A stretch of 64,000 nucleotides of DNA. Source: Litoditis marina. Its lineage: Eukaryota > Nematoda > Chromadorea > Rhabditida > Rhabditidae. Under the pieces are notes generated by a model. The model was given only the letters and a program-made list of their open reading frames with translations. It did no database searches and was not told the origin of the DNA. Positions 1-12,300 of the stretch are shown here, one piece after another. The stretch spans positions 1 through 64,000 of the forward strand of contig CAXIWQ010000140.1 of the NCBI GenBank assembly GCA_964036275.1, given 5' to 3'. How positions within the stretch are numbered: the first letter of the stretch is position 1; each line of letters starts with the position of its first letter. The position numbers and the translations under genes were made by a program.

Positions 1-3000
1 GTATTTTGTGGCTGTGCGCCACAGAATATAAAGTCGTATTATGTTTTTGTAGTTAGAAGCAACAGACTTGATAGCCGTATGATTTTTTTTTGTAGCTGCA
101 AGTCAAAATGTCAATAACCGCGTTAATTCGTCTTCGTGGCTGTGCGCCACAGAATAGATTGTCGTATCAGGTTTTTGTAGCTGGGAGCAACAGACTTGAT
201 GGCCGTATGAACTTTTTTCTGTAGCTGCAAGGCAAAGAGGTAATAACCGCGTTAATTTGTCTTTTGTGGCTGTGCGCCACAGGATATAAAGTCGTATTAG
301 GTTTTTGTAGCCATGAGCAACAGACTTGATAGCCGTATAAACTTTTTTCTGTAGCTGCAAGGCAAAGAGTCGATAACCGCGTTATATCGTATTTTGTGGC
401 TGTGTGCCACAGAATAGATAGTTGTATTGGGTTTTTCTAGCTGGGAACAACATACTTGATAGCCATATAAACTTTTTTCTGTAGCTGCACGGCAAAGAGT
501 CAATAACCGCGTTAATTTGTCTTTTGTGGCTGTGCGCCACAGAATATAAAGTCGTATTAGGTTTTTGTAGCTGGGAGCAACAGACTTGATAGCCGTATGA
601 ACTTTTTTTCTGTAGCTGCAAGGCAAAGAGGTAATAACCGCGTTAATTTGTCTTTTGTGGCTGTGCGCCACAGAATAGATTGTCGTATCAGGTTTTTGTA
701 GCTGGGAGCAACAGACTTGATAGCCGTATGAACTTTTTTCTGTAGCTGCAAGGCAAATAGGTAATAACCGCGTTAATTTGTCTTTTGTGGCTGTGCGCCA
801 CAGGATATAAAGTCGTATTAGGTCTTTGTAGCCATGAGCAACAGACTTGATAGCCGTATAAACTTTTTTCTGTAGCTGCAAGGCAAAGAGTCGATAACCG
901 CGTTATATCGTATTTTGTGGCTGTGTGCCACAGAATAGATAGTTGTATTGGGTTTTTCTAGCTGGGAGCAACATACTTGATAGCCATATAAACTTTTTTC
1001 TGTAGCTGCACGGCAAAGAGTCAATAACCGCGTTAATTTGTCTTTTGTGGCTGTGCGCCACAGAATATAAAGTCGTATTAGGTTTTTGTAGCTGGGAGCA
1101 ACAGACTTGATAGCCGTATAAACTTTTTTTCTGTAGCTGCAAGGCAAAGAGGTAATAACCGCGTTAATTTGTCTTTTGTGGCTGTGCGCCACAGAATATA
1201 AAGTCGTATTATGTTTTTGTAGTTGGAAGCAACAGACTTGATAGCCGTATGATTTTTTTTTGTAGCTGCAAGTCAAAATGTCAATAACCGCGTTAATTCG
1301 TCTTTGTGGCTGTGCGCCACAGAATAGATTGTCGTATCAGGTTTTTGTAGCTGGGAGCAACAGACTTGATAGCCGTATGAACTTTTTTCTGTAGCTGCAA
1401 GGCAAAGAGGTAATAACCGCGTTAATTTGTCTTTTGTGGCTGTGCGCCACAGGATATAAAGTCGTATTAGGTTTTTGTAGCCATGAGCAACAGACTTGAT
1501 AGCCGTATAAACTTTTTTCTGTAGCTGCAAGGCAAAGAGTCGATAACCGCGTTATATCGTATTTTGTGGCTGTGTGCCACAGAATAGATAGTTGTATTGG
1601 GTTTTTCTAGCTGGCAACAACATACTTGATAGCCATATAAACTTTTTTCTGTAGCTGCACGGCAAAGAGTCAATAACCGCGTTAATTTGTCTTTTGTGGC
1701 TGTGCGCCACAGAATATAAAGTCGTATTAGGTTTTTGTAGCTGGGAGCAACAGACTTGATAGCCGTATAAACTTTTTTTCTGTAGCTGCAAGGCAAAGAG
1801 GTAATAACCGCGTTAATTTGTCTTTTGTGGCTGTGCGCCACAGAATATAAAGTCGTATTAGGTTTTTGTAGCTGGGAGCAACAGACTTGATAGCCGTATG
1901 AACTTTTTTCTGTAGCTGCAAGGCAAAGAGTCGATAACCGCGTTATATCGTATTTTGTGGCTGTGTGCCACAGAATAGATAGTTGTATTGGGTTTTTCTA
2001 GCTGGGAGCCACATACTTGATAGCCATATAAACTTTTTTCTGTAGCTGCACGGCAAAGAGTCAATAACCGCGTTAATTTGTCCTTTGTGGCTGTGCGCCA
2101 CAGAATAGATACTCGTATCAGGTTTTTGTAGCTGGGAGCAACAGACTTGATAGCCGTATGAACTTTTTTCTGTAGCTGCAAGGCAAAGAGGTAATAACCG
2201 CGTTAATTTGTCTTTTGTGGCTGTGCGCCACAGGATATAAAGTCGTATTAGGTTTTTGTAGCCATGAGCAACAGACTTGATAGCCGTATAAACTTTTTTC
2301 TGTAGCTGCAAGGCAAAGAGTCGATAACCGCGTTATATCGTATTTTGTGGCTGTGTGCCACAGAATAGATAGTTGTATTGGGTTTTTCTAGCTGGGAGCA
2401 ACATACTTGATAGCCATATAAACTTTTTTCTGTAGCTGCACGGCAAAGAGTCAATAACCGCGTTAATTTGTCTTTTGTGGCTGTGCGCCACAGAATATAA
2501 AGTCGTATTAGGTTTTTGTAGCTGGGAGCAACAGACTTGATAGCCGTATAAACTTTTTTTCTGTAGCTGCAAGGCAAAGAGGTAATAACCGCGTTAATTT
2601 GTCTTTTGTGGCTGTGCGCCACAGAATATAAAGTCGTATTAGGTTTTTGTAGCTGGGAGCAACAGATTTGATAGCCGTATGAATTGTTCTCTGTAACTGC
2701 AAGGCAAAGAGTCAATAACCGCGTTAATTTGTATTTTGTGGCTGTGCGCCACAGAATATAAAGTCGTATTATGTTTTTGTAGTTGGAAGCAACAGACTTG
2801 ATAGCCGTATGATTTTTTTTTGTAGCTGCAAGTCAAAATGTCAATAACCGCGTTAAGTCGTCTTTGTGGCTGTGCGCCACAGAATAGATTGTCGTATCAG
2901 GTTTTTGTAGCTGGGAGCAACAGACTTGATAGCCGTATGAACTTTTTTCTGTAGCTGCAAGGCAAAGAGGTAATAACCGCGTTAATTTGTCTTTTGTGGC

Positions 3001-5868
3001 TGTGCGCCACAGGATATAAAGTCGTATTAGGTTTTTGTAGCCATGAGCAACAGACTTGATAGCCGTATAAACTTTTTTCTGTAGCTGCAAGGCAAAGAGT
3101 CGATAACCGCGTTATATCGTATTTTGTGGCTGTGTGCCACAGAATAGATAGTTGTATTGGGTTTTTCTAGCTGGGAGCCACATACTTGATAGCCATATAA
3201 ACTTTTTTCTGTAGCTGCACGGCAAAGAGTCAATAACCGCGTTAATTTGTCCTTTGTGGCTGTGCGCCACAGAATGGATACTCGTATCAGGTTTTTGTAG
3301 CTGGGAGCAACAGACTTGATAGCCGTATGAACTTTTTTCTGTAGCTGCAAGGCAAAGAGGTAATAACCGCGTTAATTTGTCTTTTGTGGCTGTGCGCCAC
3401 AGGATATAAAGTCGTATTAGGTTTTTGTAGCCATGAGCAACAGACTTGATAGCCGTATAAACTTTTTTTCTGTAGCTGCAAGGCAAAGAGTCGATAACCG
3501 CGTTATATCGTATTTTGTGGCTGTGTGCCACAGAATAGATAGTTGTATTGGGTTTTTCTAGCTGGGAGCAACATACTTGATAGCCATATAAACTTTTTTC
3601 TGTAGCTGCACGGCAAAGAGTCAATAACCGCGTTAATTTGTCTTTTGTGGCCGTGCGCCACAGAATATAAAGTCGTATTAGGTTTTTGTAGCTGGGAGCA
3701 ACAGACTTGATAGCCGTATAAACTTTTTTTCTGTAGCTGCAAGGCAAAGAGGTAATAACCGCGTTAATTTGTCTTTTGTGGCTGTGCGCCACAGAATATA
3801 AAGTCGTATTAGGTTTTTGTAGCTGGGAGCAACAGATTTGATAGCCGTATGAATTGTTCTCTGTAACTGCAAGGCAAAGAGTCAATAACCGCGTTAATTT
3901 GTATTTTGTGGCTGTGCGCCACAGAATATAAAGTCGTATTATGTTTTTGTAGTTGGAAGCAACAGACTTGATAGCCGTATGATTTTTTTTTGTAGCTGCA
4001 AGTCAAAATGTCAATAACCGCGTTAAGTCGTCTTTGTGGCTGTGCGCCACAGAATAGATTGTCGTATCAGGTTTTTGTAGCTGGGAGCAACAGACTTGAT
4101 AGCCGTTTGAACTTTTTTCTGTAGCTGCAAGGCAAAGAGTCGATAACCGCGTTATATCGTATTTTGTGGCTGTGTGCCACAGAATAGATAGTTGTATTGG
4201 GTTTTTCTAGCTGGGAGCAACATACTTGATAGCCATATAAACTTTTTTCTGTAGCTGCACGGCAAAGAGTCAATAACCGCGTTAATTTGTCTTTTGTGGC
4301 TGTGCGCCACAGAAAATAAAGTCGTATTAGGTTTTTGTAGCTGGGAGCAACAGACTTGATAGCCGTATAAACTTTTTTTCTGTAGCTGCAAGGCAAAGAG
4401 GTAATAACCGCGTTGATTTGTCTTTTGTGGCTGTGCGCCACAGAATATAAAGTCGTATTAGGTTTTTGTAGCTGGGAGCAACAGATTTGATAGCCGTATG
4501 AATTGTTCTCTGTAACTGCAAGGCAAAGAGTCAATAACCGCGTTAATTTGTATTTTGTGGCTGTGCGCCACAGAATATAAAGTCGTATTATGTTTTTGTA
4601 GTTGGAAGCAACAGACTTGATAGCCGTATGATTTTTTTTTGTAGCTGCAAGTCAAAATGTCAATAACCGCGTTAAGTCGTCTTTGTGGCTGTGCGCCACA
4701 GAATAGATTGTCGTATCAGGTTTTTGTAGCTGGGAGCAACAGACTTGATAGCCGTTTGAACTTTTTTCTGTAGCTGCAAGGCAAAGAGGTAATAACCGCG
4801 TTAATTTGTCTTTTGTGGCTGTGCGCCACAGGATATAAAGTCGTATTAGGTTTTTGTAGCCATGAGCAACAGACTTGATAGCCGTATAAACTTTTTTCTG
4901 TAGCTGCAAGGCAAAGAGTCGATAACCGCGTTATATCGTATTTTGTGGCTGTGTGCCACAGAATAGATAGTTGTATTGGGTTTTTCTAGCTGGGAACAAC
5001 ATACTTGATAGCCATATAAACTTTTTTCTGTAGCTGCACGGCAAAGAGTCAATAACCGCGTTAATTTGTCTTTTGTGGCTGTGCGCCACAGAATATAAAG
5101 TCGTATTAGGTTTTTGTAGCTGGGAGCAACAGACTTGATAGCCGTATAAACTTTTTTTCTGTAGCTGCAAGGCAAAGAGGTAATAACCGCGTTAATTTGT
5201 CTTTTGTGGCTGTGCGCCACAGAATAGATTGTCGTATTATGTTTCTGTAGTTGGAAGCAACAGACTTGATAGCCGTATGATTTTTTTTTGTAGCTGCAAG
5301 TCAAAATGTCAATAACCGCGTTAATTCGTCTTTGTGGCTGTGTGCCACAGAATAGATAGTTGTATTGGGTTTTTCTAGCTGGGAACAACATACTTGATAG
5401 CCATATAAACTTTTTTCTGTAGCTGCACGGCAAAGAGTCAATAACCGCGTTAATTTGTCTTTTGTGGCTGTGCGCCACAGAATATAAAGTCGTATTAGGT
5501 TTTTGTAGCTGGGAGCAACAGACTTGATAGCCGTATAAACTTTTTTTCTGTAGCTGCAAGGCAAAGAGGTAATAACCGCGTTAATTTGTCTTTTGTGGCT
5601 GTGCGCCACAGAATATAAAGTCGTATTAGGTTTTTGTAGCTGGGAGCAACAGATTTGATAGCCGTATGAAATGTTCTCTGTACTGCAAGGCAAAGAGTCA
5701 ATAACCGCGTTAATTTGTATTTTGTGGCTGTGCGCCACAGAATATAAAGTCGTATTATGTTTTTGTAGTTGGAAGCAACAGACTTGATAGCCGTATGATT
5801 TTTTTTTGTAGCTGCAAGTCAAAATGTCAATAACCGCGTTAATTCGTCTTTGTGGCTGTGCGCCACAG
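1..5868 (+). repeat. Satellite array, domain 1 (130-bp monomers)
   Basis: About 45 head-to-tail monomers. The domain is marked by a variant monomer with the loop GTGTGCCAC followed by GATAGTTGTATTGGG and GCCATATAAAC (near 397, 917, 1567, 1957, 2357, 3127, 3527, 4167, 4947 and 5337). A second marker is a monomer with CCACAGGATATAAAG and GTAGCCATGAGC (near 267, 797, 1447, 2227, 3007, 3407 and 4827). The order of types recurs at several spacings: positions 1-760 match 1171-1930 at 1,170 bp (nine monomers), 2.3-2.9 kb matches 3.5-4.05 kb at 1,170 bp, and 3.7-4.0 kb matches 4.3-4.65 kb at 649 bp (five monomers). No gene is seen; minus-strand open frames here are a by-product of the repeat. Confidence 0.95.
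3..27 (+). other. Dyad symmetry in each monomer (example)
   Basis: The arms ATTTTGTGGC and GCCACAGAAT flank a 5-base loop TGTGC. They are complementary except for one T/G pair, giving a possible 10-bp stem. The core TGTGGC/GCCACA is present in most monomers; upstream extension depends on whether the preceding bases are TATTT or TCTTT. On a transcript of either strand the core could form a hairpin. Loop variants (TGTGT) are common. Stem-breaking variants also exist (GTGCGCCTTAG; TGTGGGTGTGCG). Confidence 0.8.
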
Positions 5869-7014
5869 AATAGGTTGTCGTATTAGGTTTTTGTAGCTGG
5901 GAGCAACAGATTGATAGCCGTATGAATGTTCTCTGTAACTGCGAGGCAAAGAGTCAATAACCGCGTTAATTCGTCTTTTGTGGCTGTGCGCCACAGAATA
6001 TATAGTCGTATTAGGTTTTTGTAGCTGGGAGCAACAGACTTGATAGCCGTATGAACTTTTCTCGGTAGCTGCAAGCCAACAAGTCGATAACCGCGATAAT
6101 TTGTATTTTGTGGCTGTGCGCCACAGAATAGATTGTCGTATTAAGTTTTTGTAGCTGGGAGCAACAGATTTGATAGCCGTATGAACTTTTTTCTGTAGCT
6201 GCAAGGCAAAGAGGTAATAACCGCGTTAATTTGTCTTTTGTGGCTGTGCGCCACAGAATAGATTGTCGTATCAGGTTTTTGTAGCTGGGAGCAACAGACT
6301 TGATAGCCGTATGAACTTTTCTCTGTAGCTGCAAGCCACAAGTCGATAACCGCGATATTTCGTGTTTTGTGGCTGTGCGCCACAGAATAGATTGTCGTAT
6401 TATGTTTCTGTAGTTGGAAGCAACAGACTTGATAGCCGTATGATTTTTTTTGTAGCTGCAAGTCAAAATGTCAATAACCGCGTTAATTCGTCTTTGTGGC
6501 TGTGCGCCACAGAATAAATTGTCGTATCAGGTTTTTGTAGCTGGGAGAAACAGATTTGATAGCCGTATGAAATGTTATCTGTAACTGCGAGGCAAATAGT
6601 CAATAACCGCGTTAATTCGTCTTTTGTGGCTGTGCGCCACAGAATATATAGTCGTATTAGGTTTTTGTAGCTGGGAGCAACAGACTTGATAGCCGAATGA
6701 ACTGTTCTCTGTAGCTGCAAGGCAAAGAGTCGATAACCGCGTTAATTCGTATTTTGTGGCTGTGCGCCACAGAATAGATAGTCGTATTAGGTTTTTTTAG
6801 CTGGGAGCAACATACTTGATAGCCGTATAACCTTTTTCCTGTAGCTGCACGGCAAAGAGTCAATAACCGCGTTAATTTGTCTTTTGTGGCTGTGCGCCAC
6901 AGAATATAAAGTCGTATTAGGTTTTCGTAGCTGGGAGCAACAGACTTGATAGCCGTATGAATTTTTTTCTGTAGCTGCAAGGCAAAGAGGTAATAACCGC
7001 GTTAATTTGTCTTT

Positions 7015-7055
7015 TGTGGCTGTGCGCCACAGAATAGATTGTCGTATCAGGTTTT
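7015..7055 (+). repeat. Sub-repeat 1 of the monomer (41 bp)
   Basis: Begins TGTGGCTG, carries the hairpin dyad, then CACAGAATAGATTGTCGTAT, and ends in a T tract. By hand, ungapped over the first 36 positions, 26 match sub-repeat 2, far above the 25 per cent expected by chance. Confidence 0.85.
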
Positions 7056-7099
7056 TGTAGCTGGGAGCAACAGACTTGATAGCCGTATGAACTTTTCTC
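7056..7099 (+). repeat. Sub-repeat 2 of the monomer (44 bp)
   Basis: Begins TGTAGCTG, then GGAGCAACAGACTTGATAGC, CGTATGAA, and ends in a T-rich tract. It is the middle of the three related parts and matches both neighbours. This is the sub-repeat in which the foldback element inserted elsewhere in the window. Confidence 0.85.
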
Positions 7100-7144
7100 T
7101 GTAGCTGCAAGCCAACAAGTCGATAACCGCGATAATTCGTATTT
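7100..7144 (+). repeat. Sub-repeat 3 of the monomer (45 bp)
   Basis: Begins TGTAGCTG, then CAAGCCAACAAGTCGATAAC, CGCGATAA, and ends in a T-rich tract. By hand 23 of the first 36 positions match sub-repeat 2. It carries the CCGCG box, which lines up with GTCGTAT and GCCGTAT in the other two sub-repeats. Confidence 0.82.
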
Positions 7145-7632
7145 TGTGGCTGTGCGCCACAGAATAGATTGTCGTATTAGGTTTTTGTAGCTGGGAGCAA
7201 CAGATTTGATAGCCGTATGAACTGTTCTCTGTAGCTGCAAGGCAAAGAGTCGATAACCGCGTTAATTCGTATTTTGTGGCTGTGCGCCACAGAATAGATT
7301 GTCGTATTAGGTTTTTGTAGCTGGGAGCAACAGATTTGATAGCCGTATGAACTTTTTTCTGTAGCTGCAAGGCAAAGAGGTAATAACCGCGTTAATTTGT
7401 CTTTTGTGGCTGTGCGCCACAGAATAGATTGTCGTATCAGGTTTTTGTAGCTGGGAGCAACAGACTTGATAGCCGTATGAACTTTTCTCTGTAGCTGCAA
7501 GCCAACAAGTCGATAACCGCGATATTTCGTGTTTTGTGGCTGTGCGCCACAGAATAGATTGTCGTATTATTATGTTTCTGTAGTTGGAAGCAACAGACTT
7601 GATAGCCGTATGATTTTTTTTTGTAGCTGCAA

Positions 7633-9967
7633 GTCAAAATGTCAATAACCGCGTTAATTCGTCTTTGTGGCTGTGCGCCACAGAATAGATTGTCGTATTA
7701 GGTTTTTGTAGCTGGGAGCAACAGATTTGATAGCCGTATGAAATGTTATCTGTAACTGCGAGGCAAAGAGTCAATAACCGCGTTAATTTGTCTTTTGTGG
7801 CTGTGCGCCACAGAATATATAGTCGTATTAGGTTTTTGTAGCTGGGAGCAACAGACTTGATAGCCGTATGAACTGTTCTCTGTAGCTGCAAGGCAAAGAG
7901 TCGATAACCGCGTTAATTCGTATTTTGTGGCTGTGCGCCACAGAATAGATAGTCGTATTAGGTTTTTTTTAGCTGGGAGCAACATACTTGATAGCCGTAT
8001 AACCTTTTTCCTGTAGCTGCACGGCAAAGAGTCAATAACCGCGTTAATTTGTCTTTTGTGGGTGTGCGCCACAGAATATAAAGTCGTATTAGGTTTTCGT
8101 AGCTGGGAGCAACAGACTTGATAGCCGTATGAATTTTTCTCTGTAGCTGCAAGGCAAAGAGGTAATAACCGCGTTAATTTGTCTGTTGTGGCTGTGCGCC
8201 ACAGAATAGATTGTCGTATCAGGTTTTTGTAGCTGGGAGCAACAGACTTGATAGCCGTATGAACTTTTCTCTGTAGCTGCAAGCCAACAAGTCGATAACC
8301 GCGATATTTCGTGTTTTGTGGCTGTGCGCCACAGAATAGATTGTCGTATTATGTTTCTGTAGTTGGAAGCAACAGACTTGATAGCCGTATGATTTTTTTT
8401 GTAGCTGCAAGTCAAAATGTCAATAACCGCGTTAATTCGTCTTTGTGGCTGTGCGCCACAGAATAGATTGTCGTATCAGGTTTTTGTAGCTGGGAGCAAC
8501 AGATTTGATAGCCGTATGAAATGTTATCTGTAACTGCGAGGCAAAGAGTCAATAACCGCGTTAATTCGTCTTTTGTGGCTGTGCGCCACAGAATAGATTG
8601 TCGTATCAAGTTTTCGTAGCTGGGAGCAACAGACTTGATAGCCGTATGAACTTTTCTCTGTAGCTGCAAGGCAAAGAGGTAATAACCGCGTTAATTTGTC
8701 TGTTGTGGCTGTGCGCCACAGAATAGATTGTCGTATCAAGTTTTTGTAGCTGGGAGCAACAGACTTGATAGCCGTATGAATTTTTTTCTGTAGCTGCAAG
8801 GCAAAGAGGTAATAACCGCGTTAATTTGTCTGTTGTGGCTGTGCGCCACAGAATAGATTGTCGTATCAAGTTTTTGTAGCTGGGAGCAACAGACTTGATA
8901 GCCGTATGAACTTTTCTCTGTAGCTGCAAGGCAAAGAGGTAATAACCGCGTTAATTTGTCTGTTGTGGCTGTGCGCCACAGAATAGATTGTCGTATCAAG
9001 TTTTTGTAGCTGGGAGCAACAGACTTGATAGCCGTATGAATTTTTTTCTGTAGCTGCAAGGCAAAGAGGTAATAACCGCGTTAATTTGTCTGTTGTGGCT
9101 GTGCGCCACAGAATAGATTGTCGTATCAAGTTTTTGTAGCTGGGAGCAACAGACTTGATAGCCGTATGAACTTTTCTCTGTAGCTGCAAGGCAAAGAGGT
9201 AATAACCGCGTTAATTTGTCTTTGTGGCTGTGCGCCACAGAATAGATTGTCGTATCAGGTTTTTGTAGCTGGGAGCAACAGACTTGATAGCCGTATGAAT
9301 TTTTTTCTGTAGCTGCAAGGCAAAGAGGTAATAACCGCGTTAATTTGTCTTTTGTGGCTGTGCGCCACAGAATAGATTGTCGTATCAGGTTTTTGTAGCT
9401 GGGAGCAACAGACTTGATAGCCGTATGAACTTTTCTCTGTAGCTGCAAGCCAACAAGTCGATAACCGCGATAATTCGTATTTTGTGGCTGTGCGCCACAG
9501 AATAGATTGTCGTATTAGGTTTTTGTAGCTGGGAGCAACAGATTTGATAGCCGTATGAACTGTTCTCTGTAGCTGCAAGGCAAAGAGTCGATAACCGCGT
9601 TAATTCGTATTTTGTGGCTGTGCGCCACAGAATAGATTGTCGTATTAGGTTTTTGTAGCTGGGAGCAACAGATTTGATAGCCGTATGAACTTTTTTCTGT
9701 AGCTGCAAGGCAAAGAGGTAATAACCGCGTTAATTTGTCTTTTGTGGCTGTGCGCCACAGAATAGATTGTCGTATCAGGTTTTTGTAGCTGGGAGCAACA
9801 GACTTGATAGCCGTATGAACTTTTCTCTGTAGCTGCAAGCCAACAAGTCGATAACCGCGATATTTCGTGTTTTGTGGCTGTGCGCCACAGAATAGATTGT
9901 CGTATTATGTTTCTGTAGTTGGAAGCAACAGACTTGATAGCCGTATGATTTTTTTTTGTAGCTGCAA
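7633..9967 (+). repeat. HOR unit of 2,335 bp, copy A
   Basis: Starting at GTCAAAATGTC, the order of monomer types here recurs from 9968. The offset is 2,335 bp up to about 8.28 kb. It becomes 2,464 bp after that because copy B carries one extra 129-bp monomer (about 10,619-10,748). Confidence 0.8.
8701..9220 (+). repeat. 260-bp dimer HOR, two copies
   Basis: Four monomers starting TGTTGTGGC at 8701, 8831, 8961 and 9091 alternate between GAATTTTTTTCTG and GAACTTTTCTCTG. This makes two exact-length dimers (8701-8960 and 8961-9220). The shared GTATCAAG variant supports a recent local expansion. Confidence 0.8.
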
Positions 9968-12300
9968 GTCAAAATGTCAATAACCGCGTTAATTCGTCTT
10001 TGTGGCTGTGCGCCACAGAATAGATTGTCGTATTAGGTTTTTGTAGCTGGGAGCAACAGATTTGATAGCCGTATGAAATGTTATCTGTAACTGCGAGGCA
10101 AAGAGTCAATAACCGCGTTAATTTGTCTTTTGTGGCTGTGCGCCACAGAATATATAGTCGTATTAGGTTTTTGTAGCTGGGAGCAACAGACTTGATAGCC
10201 GTATGAACTGTTCTCTGTAGCTGCAAGGCAAAGAGTCGATAACCGCGTTAATTCGTATTTTGTGGCTGTGCGCCACAGAATAGATAGTCGTATTAGGTTT
10301 TTTTAGCTGGGAGCAACATACTTGATAGCCGTATAACCTTTTTCCTGTAGCTGCACGGCAAAGAGTCAATAACCGCGTTAATTTGTCTTTTGTGGGTGTG
10401 CGCCACAGAATATAAAGTCGTATTAGGTTTTCGTAGCTGGGAGCAACAGACTTGATAGCCGTATGAATTTTTCTCTGTAGCTGCAAGGCAAAGAGGTAAT
10501 AACCGCGTTAATTTGTCTGTTGTGGCTGTGCGCCACAGAATAGATTGTCGTATCAGGTTTTTGTAGCTGGGAGCAACAGACTTGATAGCCGTATGAACTT
10601 TTCTCTGTAGCTGCAAGGCAAAGAGTCGATAACCGCGTTATATCGTATTTTGTGGCTGTGTGCCACAGAATAGATTGTCGTATCAGGTTTTTGTAGCTGG
10701 GAGCAACAGACTTGATAGCCGTATGAACTTTTCTCTGTAGCTGCAAGCCAACAAGTCGATAACCGCGATATTTCGTGTTTTGTGGCTGTGCGCCACAGAA
10801 TAGATTGTCGTATTATGTTTCTGTAGTTGGAAGCAACAGACTTGATAGCCGTATGATTTTTTTTGTAGCTGCAAGTCAAAATGTCAATAACCGCGTTAAT
10901 TCGTCTTTGTGGCTGTGCGCCACAGAGTAGATTGTCGTATCAGGTTTTTGTAGCTGGGAGCAACAGATTTGATAGCCGTATGAAATGTTATCTGTAACTG
11001 CGAGGCAAAGAGTCAATAACCGCGTTAATTCGTCTTTTGTGGCTGTGCGCCACAGAATAGATTGTCGTATCAAGTTTTTGTAGCTGGGAGCAACAGACTT
11101 GATAGCCGTATGAACTTTTCTCTGTAGCTGCAAGGCAAAGAGGTAATAACCGCGTTAATTTGTCTGTTGTGGCTGTGCGCCACAGAATAGATTGTCGTAT
11201 CAAGTTTTTGTAGCTGGGAGCAACAGACTTGATAGCCGTATGAATTTTTTTCTGTAGCTGCAAGGCAAAGAGGTAATAACCGCGTTAATTTGTCTGTTGT
11301 GGCTGTGCGCCACAGAATAGATTGTCGTATCAAGTTTTTGTAGCTGGGAGCAACAGACTTGATAGCCGTATGAACTTTTCTCTGTAGCTGCAAGGCAAAG
11401 AGGTAATAACCGCGTTAATTTGTCTTTGTGGCTGTGCGCCACAGAATAGATTGTCGTATCAGGTTTTTGTAGCTGGGAGCAACAGACTTGATAGCCGTAT
11501 GAATTTTTTCTGTAGCTGCAAGGCAAAGAGGTAATAACCGCGTTAATTTGTCTTTTGTGGCTGTGCGCCACAGAATAGATTGTCGTATCAAGTTTTTGTA
11601 GCTGGGAGCAACAGACTTGATAGCCGTATGAACTTTTCTCTGTAGCTGCAAGGCAAAGAGTCGATAACCGCGTTAATTCGTATTTTGTGGCTGTGCGCCA
11701 CAGAATAGATAGTCGTATTAGGTTTTTTTAGCTGGGAGCAACATACTTGATAGCCGTATAACCTTTTTCCTGTAGCTGCACGGCAAAGAGTCAATAACCG
11801 CGTTAATTTGTCTTTTGTGGCTGTGCGCCACAGAATATAAAGTCGTATTAGGTTTTCGTAGCTGGGAGCAACAGACTTGATAGCCGTATGAATTTTTTTC
11901 TGTAGCTGCAAGGCAAAGAGGTAATAACCGCGTTAATTTGTCTTTTGTGGCTGTGCGCCACAGAATAGATTGTCGTATCAGGTTTTTGTAGCTGGGAGCA
12001 ACAGACTTGATAGCCGTATGAACTTTTCTCTGTAGCTGCAAGCCAACAAGTAGATAACCGCGATAATTCGTATTTTGTGGCTGTGCGCCACAGAATAGAT
12101 TGTCGTATTAGGTTTTTGTAGCTGGGAGCAACAGATTTGATAGCCGTATAAACTGTTCTCTGTAGCTGCAAGGCAAAGAGTCGATAACCGCGATATTTCG
12201 TGTTTTGTGGCTGTGCGCCACAGAATAGATTGTCGTATTATGTTTCTGTAGTTGGAAGCAACAGACTTGATAGCCGTATGATTTTTTTTTGTAGCTGCAA
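9968..12300 (+). repeat. HOR unit of about 2,333 bp, copy B
   Basis: This is the second copy of the unit that starts at 7633. Compared with copy A it has one extra monomer of the GTGTGCCAC type at about 10,640 and fewer of the internal 260-bp dimers. A third, partial copy begins at 12,301 and fades near 12.8 kb. Confidence 0.8.

Larger units (their letters stand above)
7015..7144 (+). repeat. Representative 130-bp satellite monomer
   Basis: This monomer has the modal length and few private changes. Its phase is set at TGTGG, which recurs 130 bp later at 7145. It contains in order the dyad TGTGGC/GCCACA, GTCGTAT, a T5 tract, TAGCTGGGAGCAACAG, GATAGCCGTATG, a T-rich tract, CTGTAGCTGCAAG and the CCGCG box. 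It splits into three related parts of 41, 44 and 45 bp. About six CpG sites are present per monomer. Confidence 0.95.

Noticed and set aside
3..27. Rho-independent terminator or bacterial regulatory hairpin
   Set aside because: The short GC stem is near T tracts, but it is repeated hundreds of times without genes. It is a property of the satellite monomer.
7015..7144. CENP-B box in the monomer
   Set aside because: The pattern NTTCGNNNNANNCGGGN is not met on either strand: TTCG is present but is followed by TATTTTGTGG or TCTTTTGTGG.
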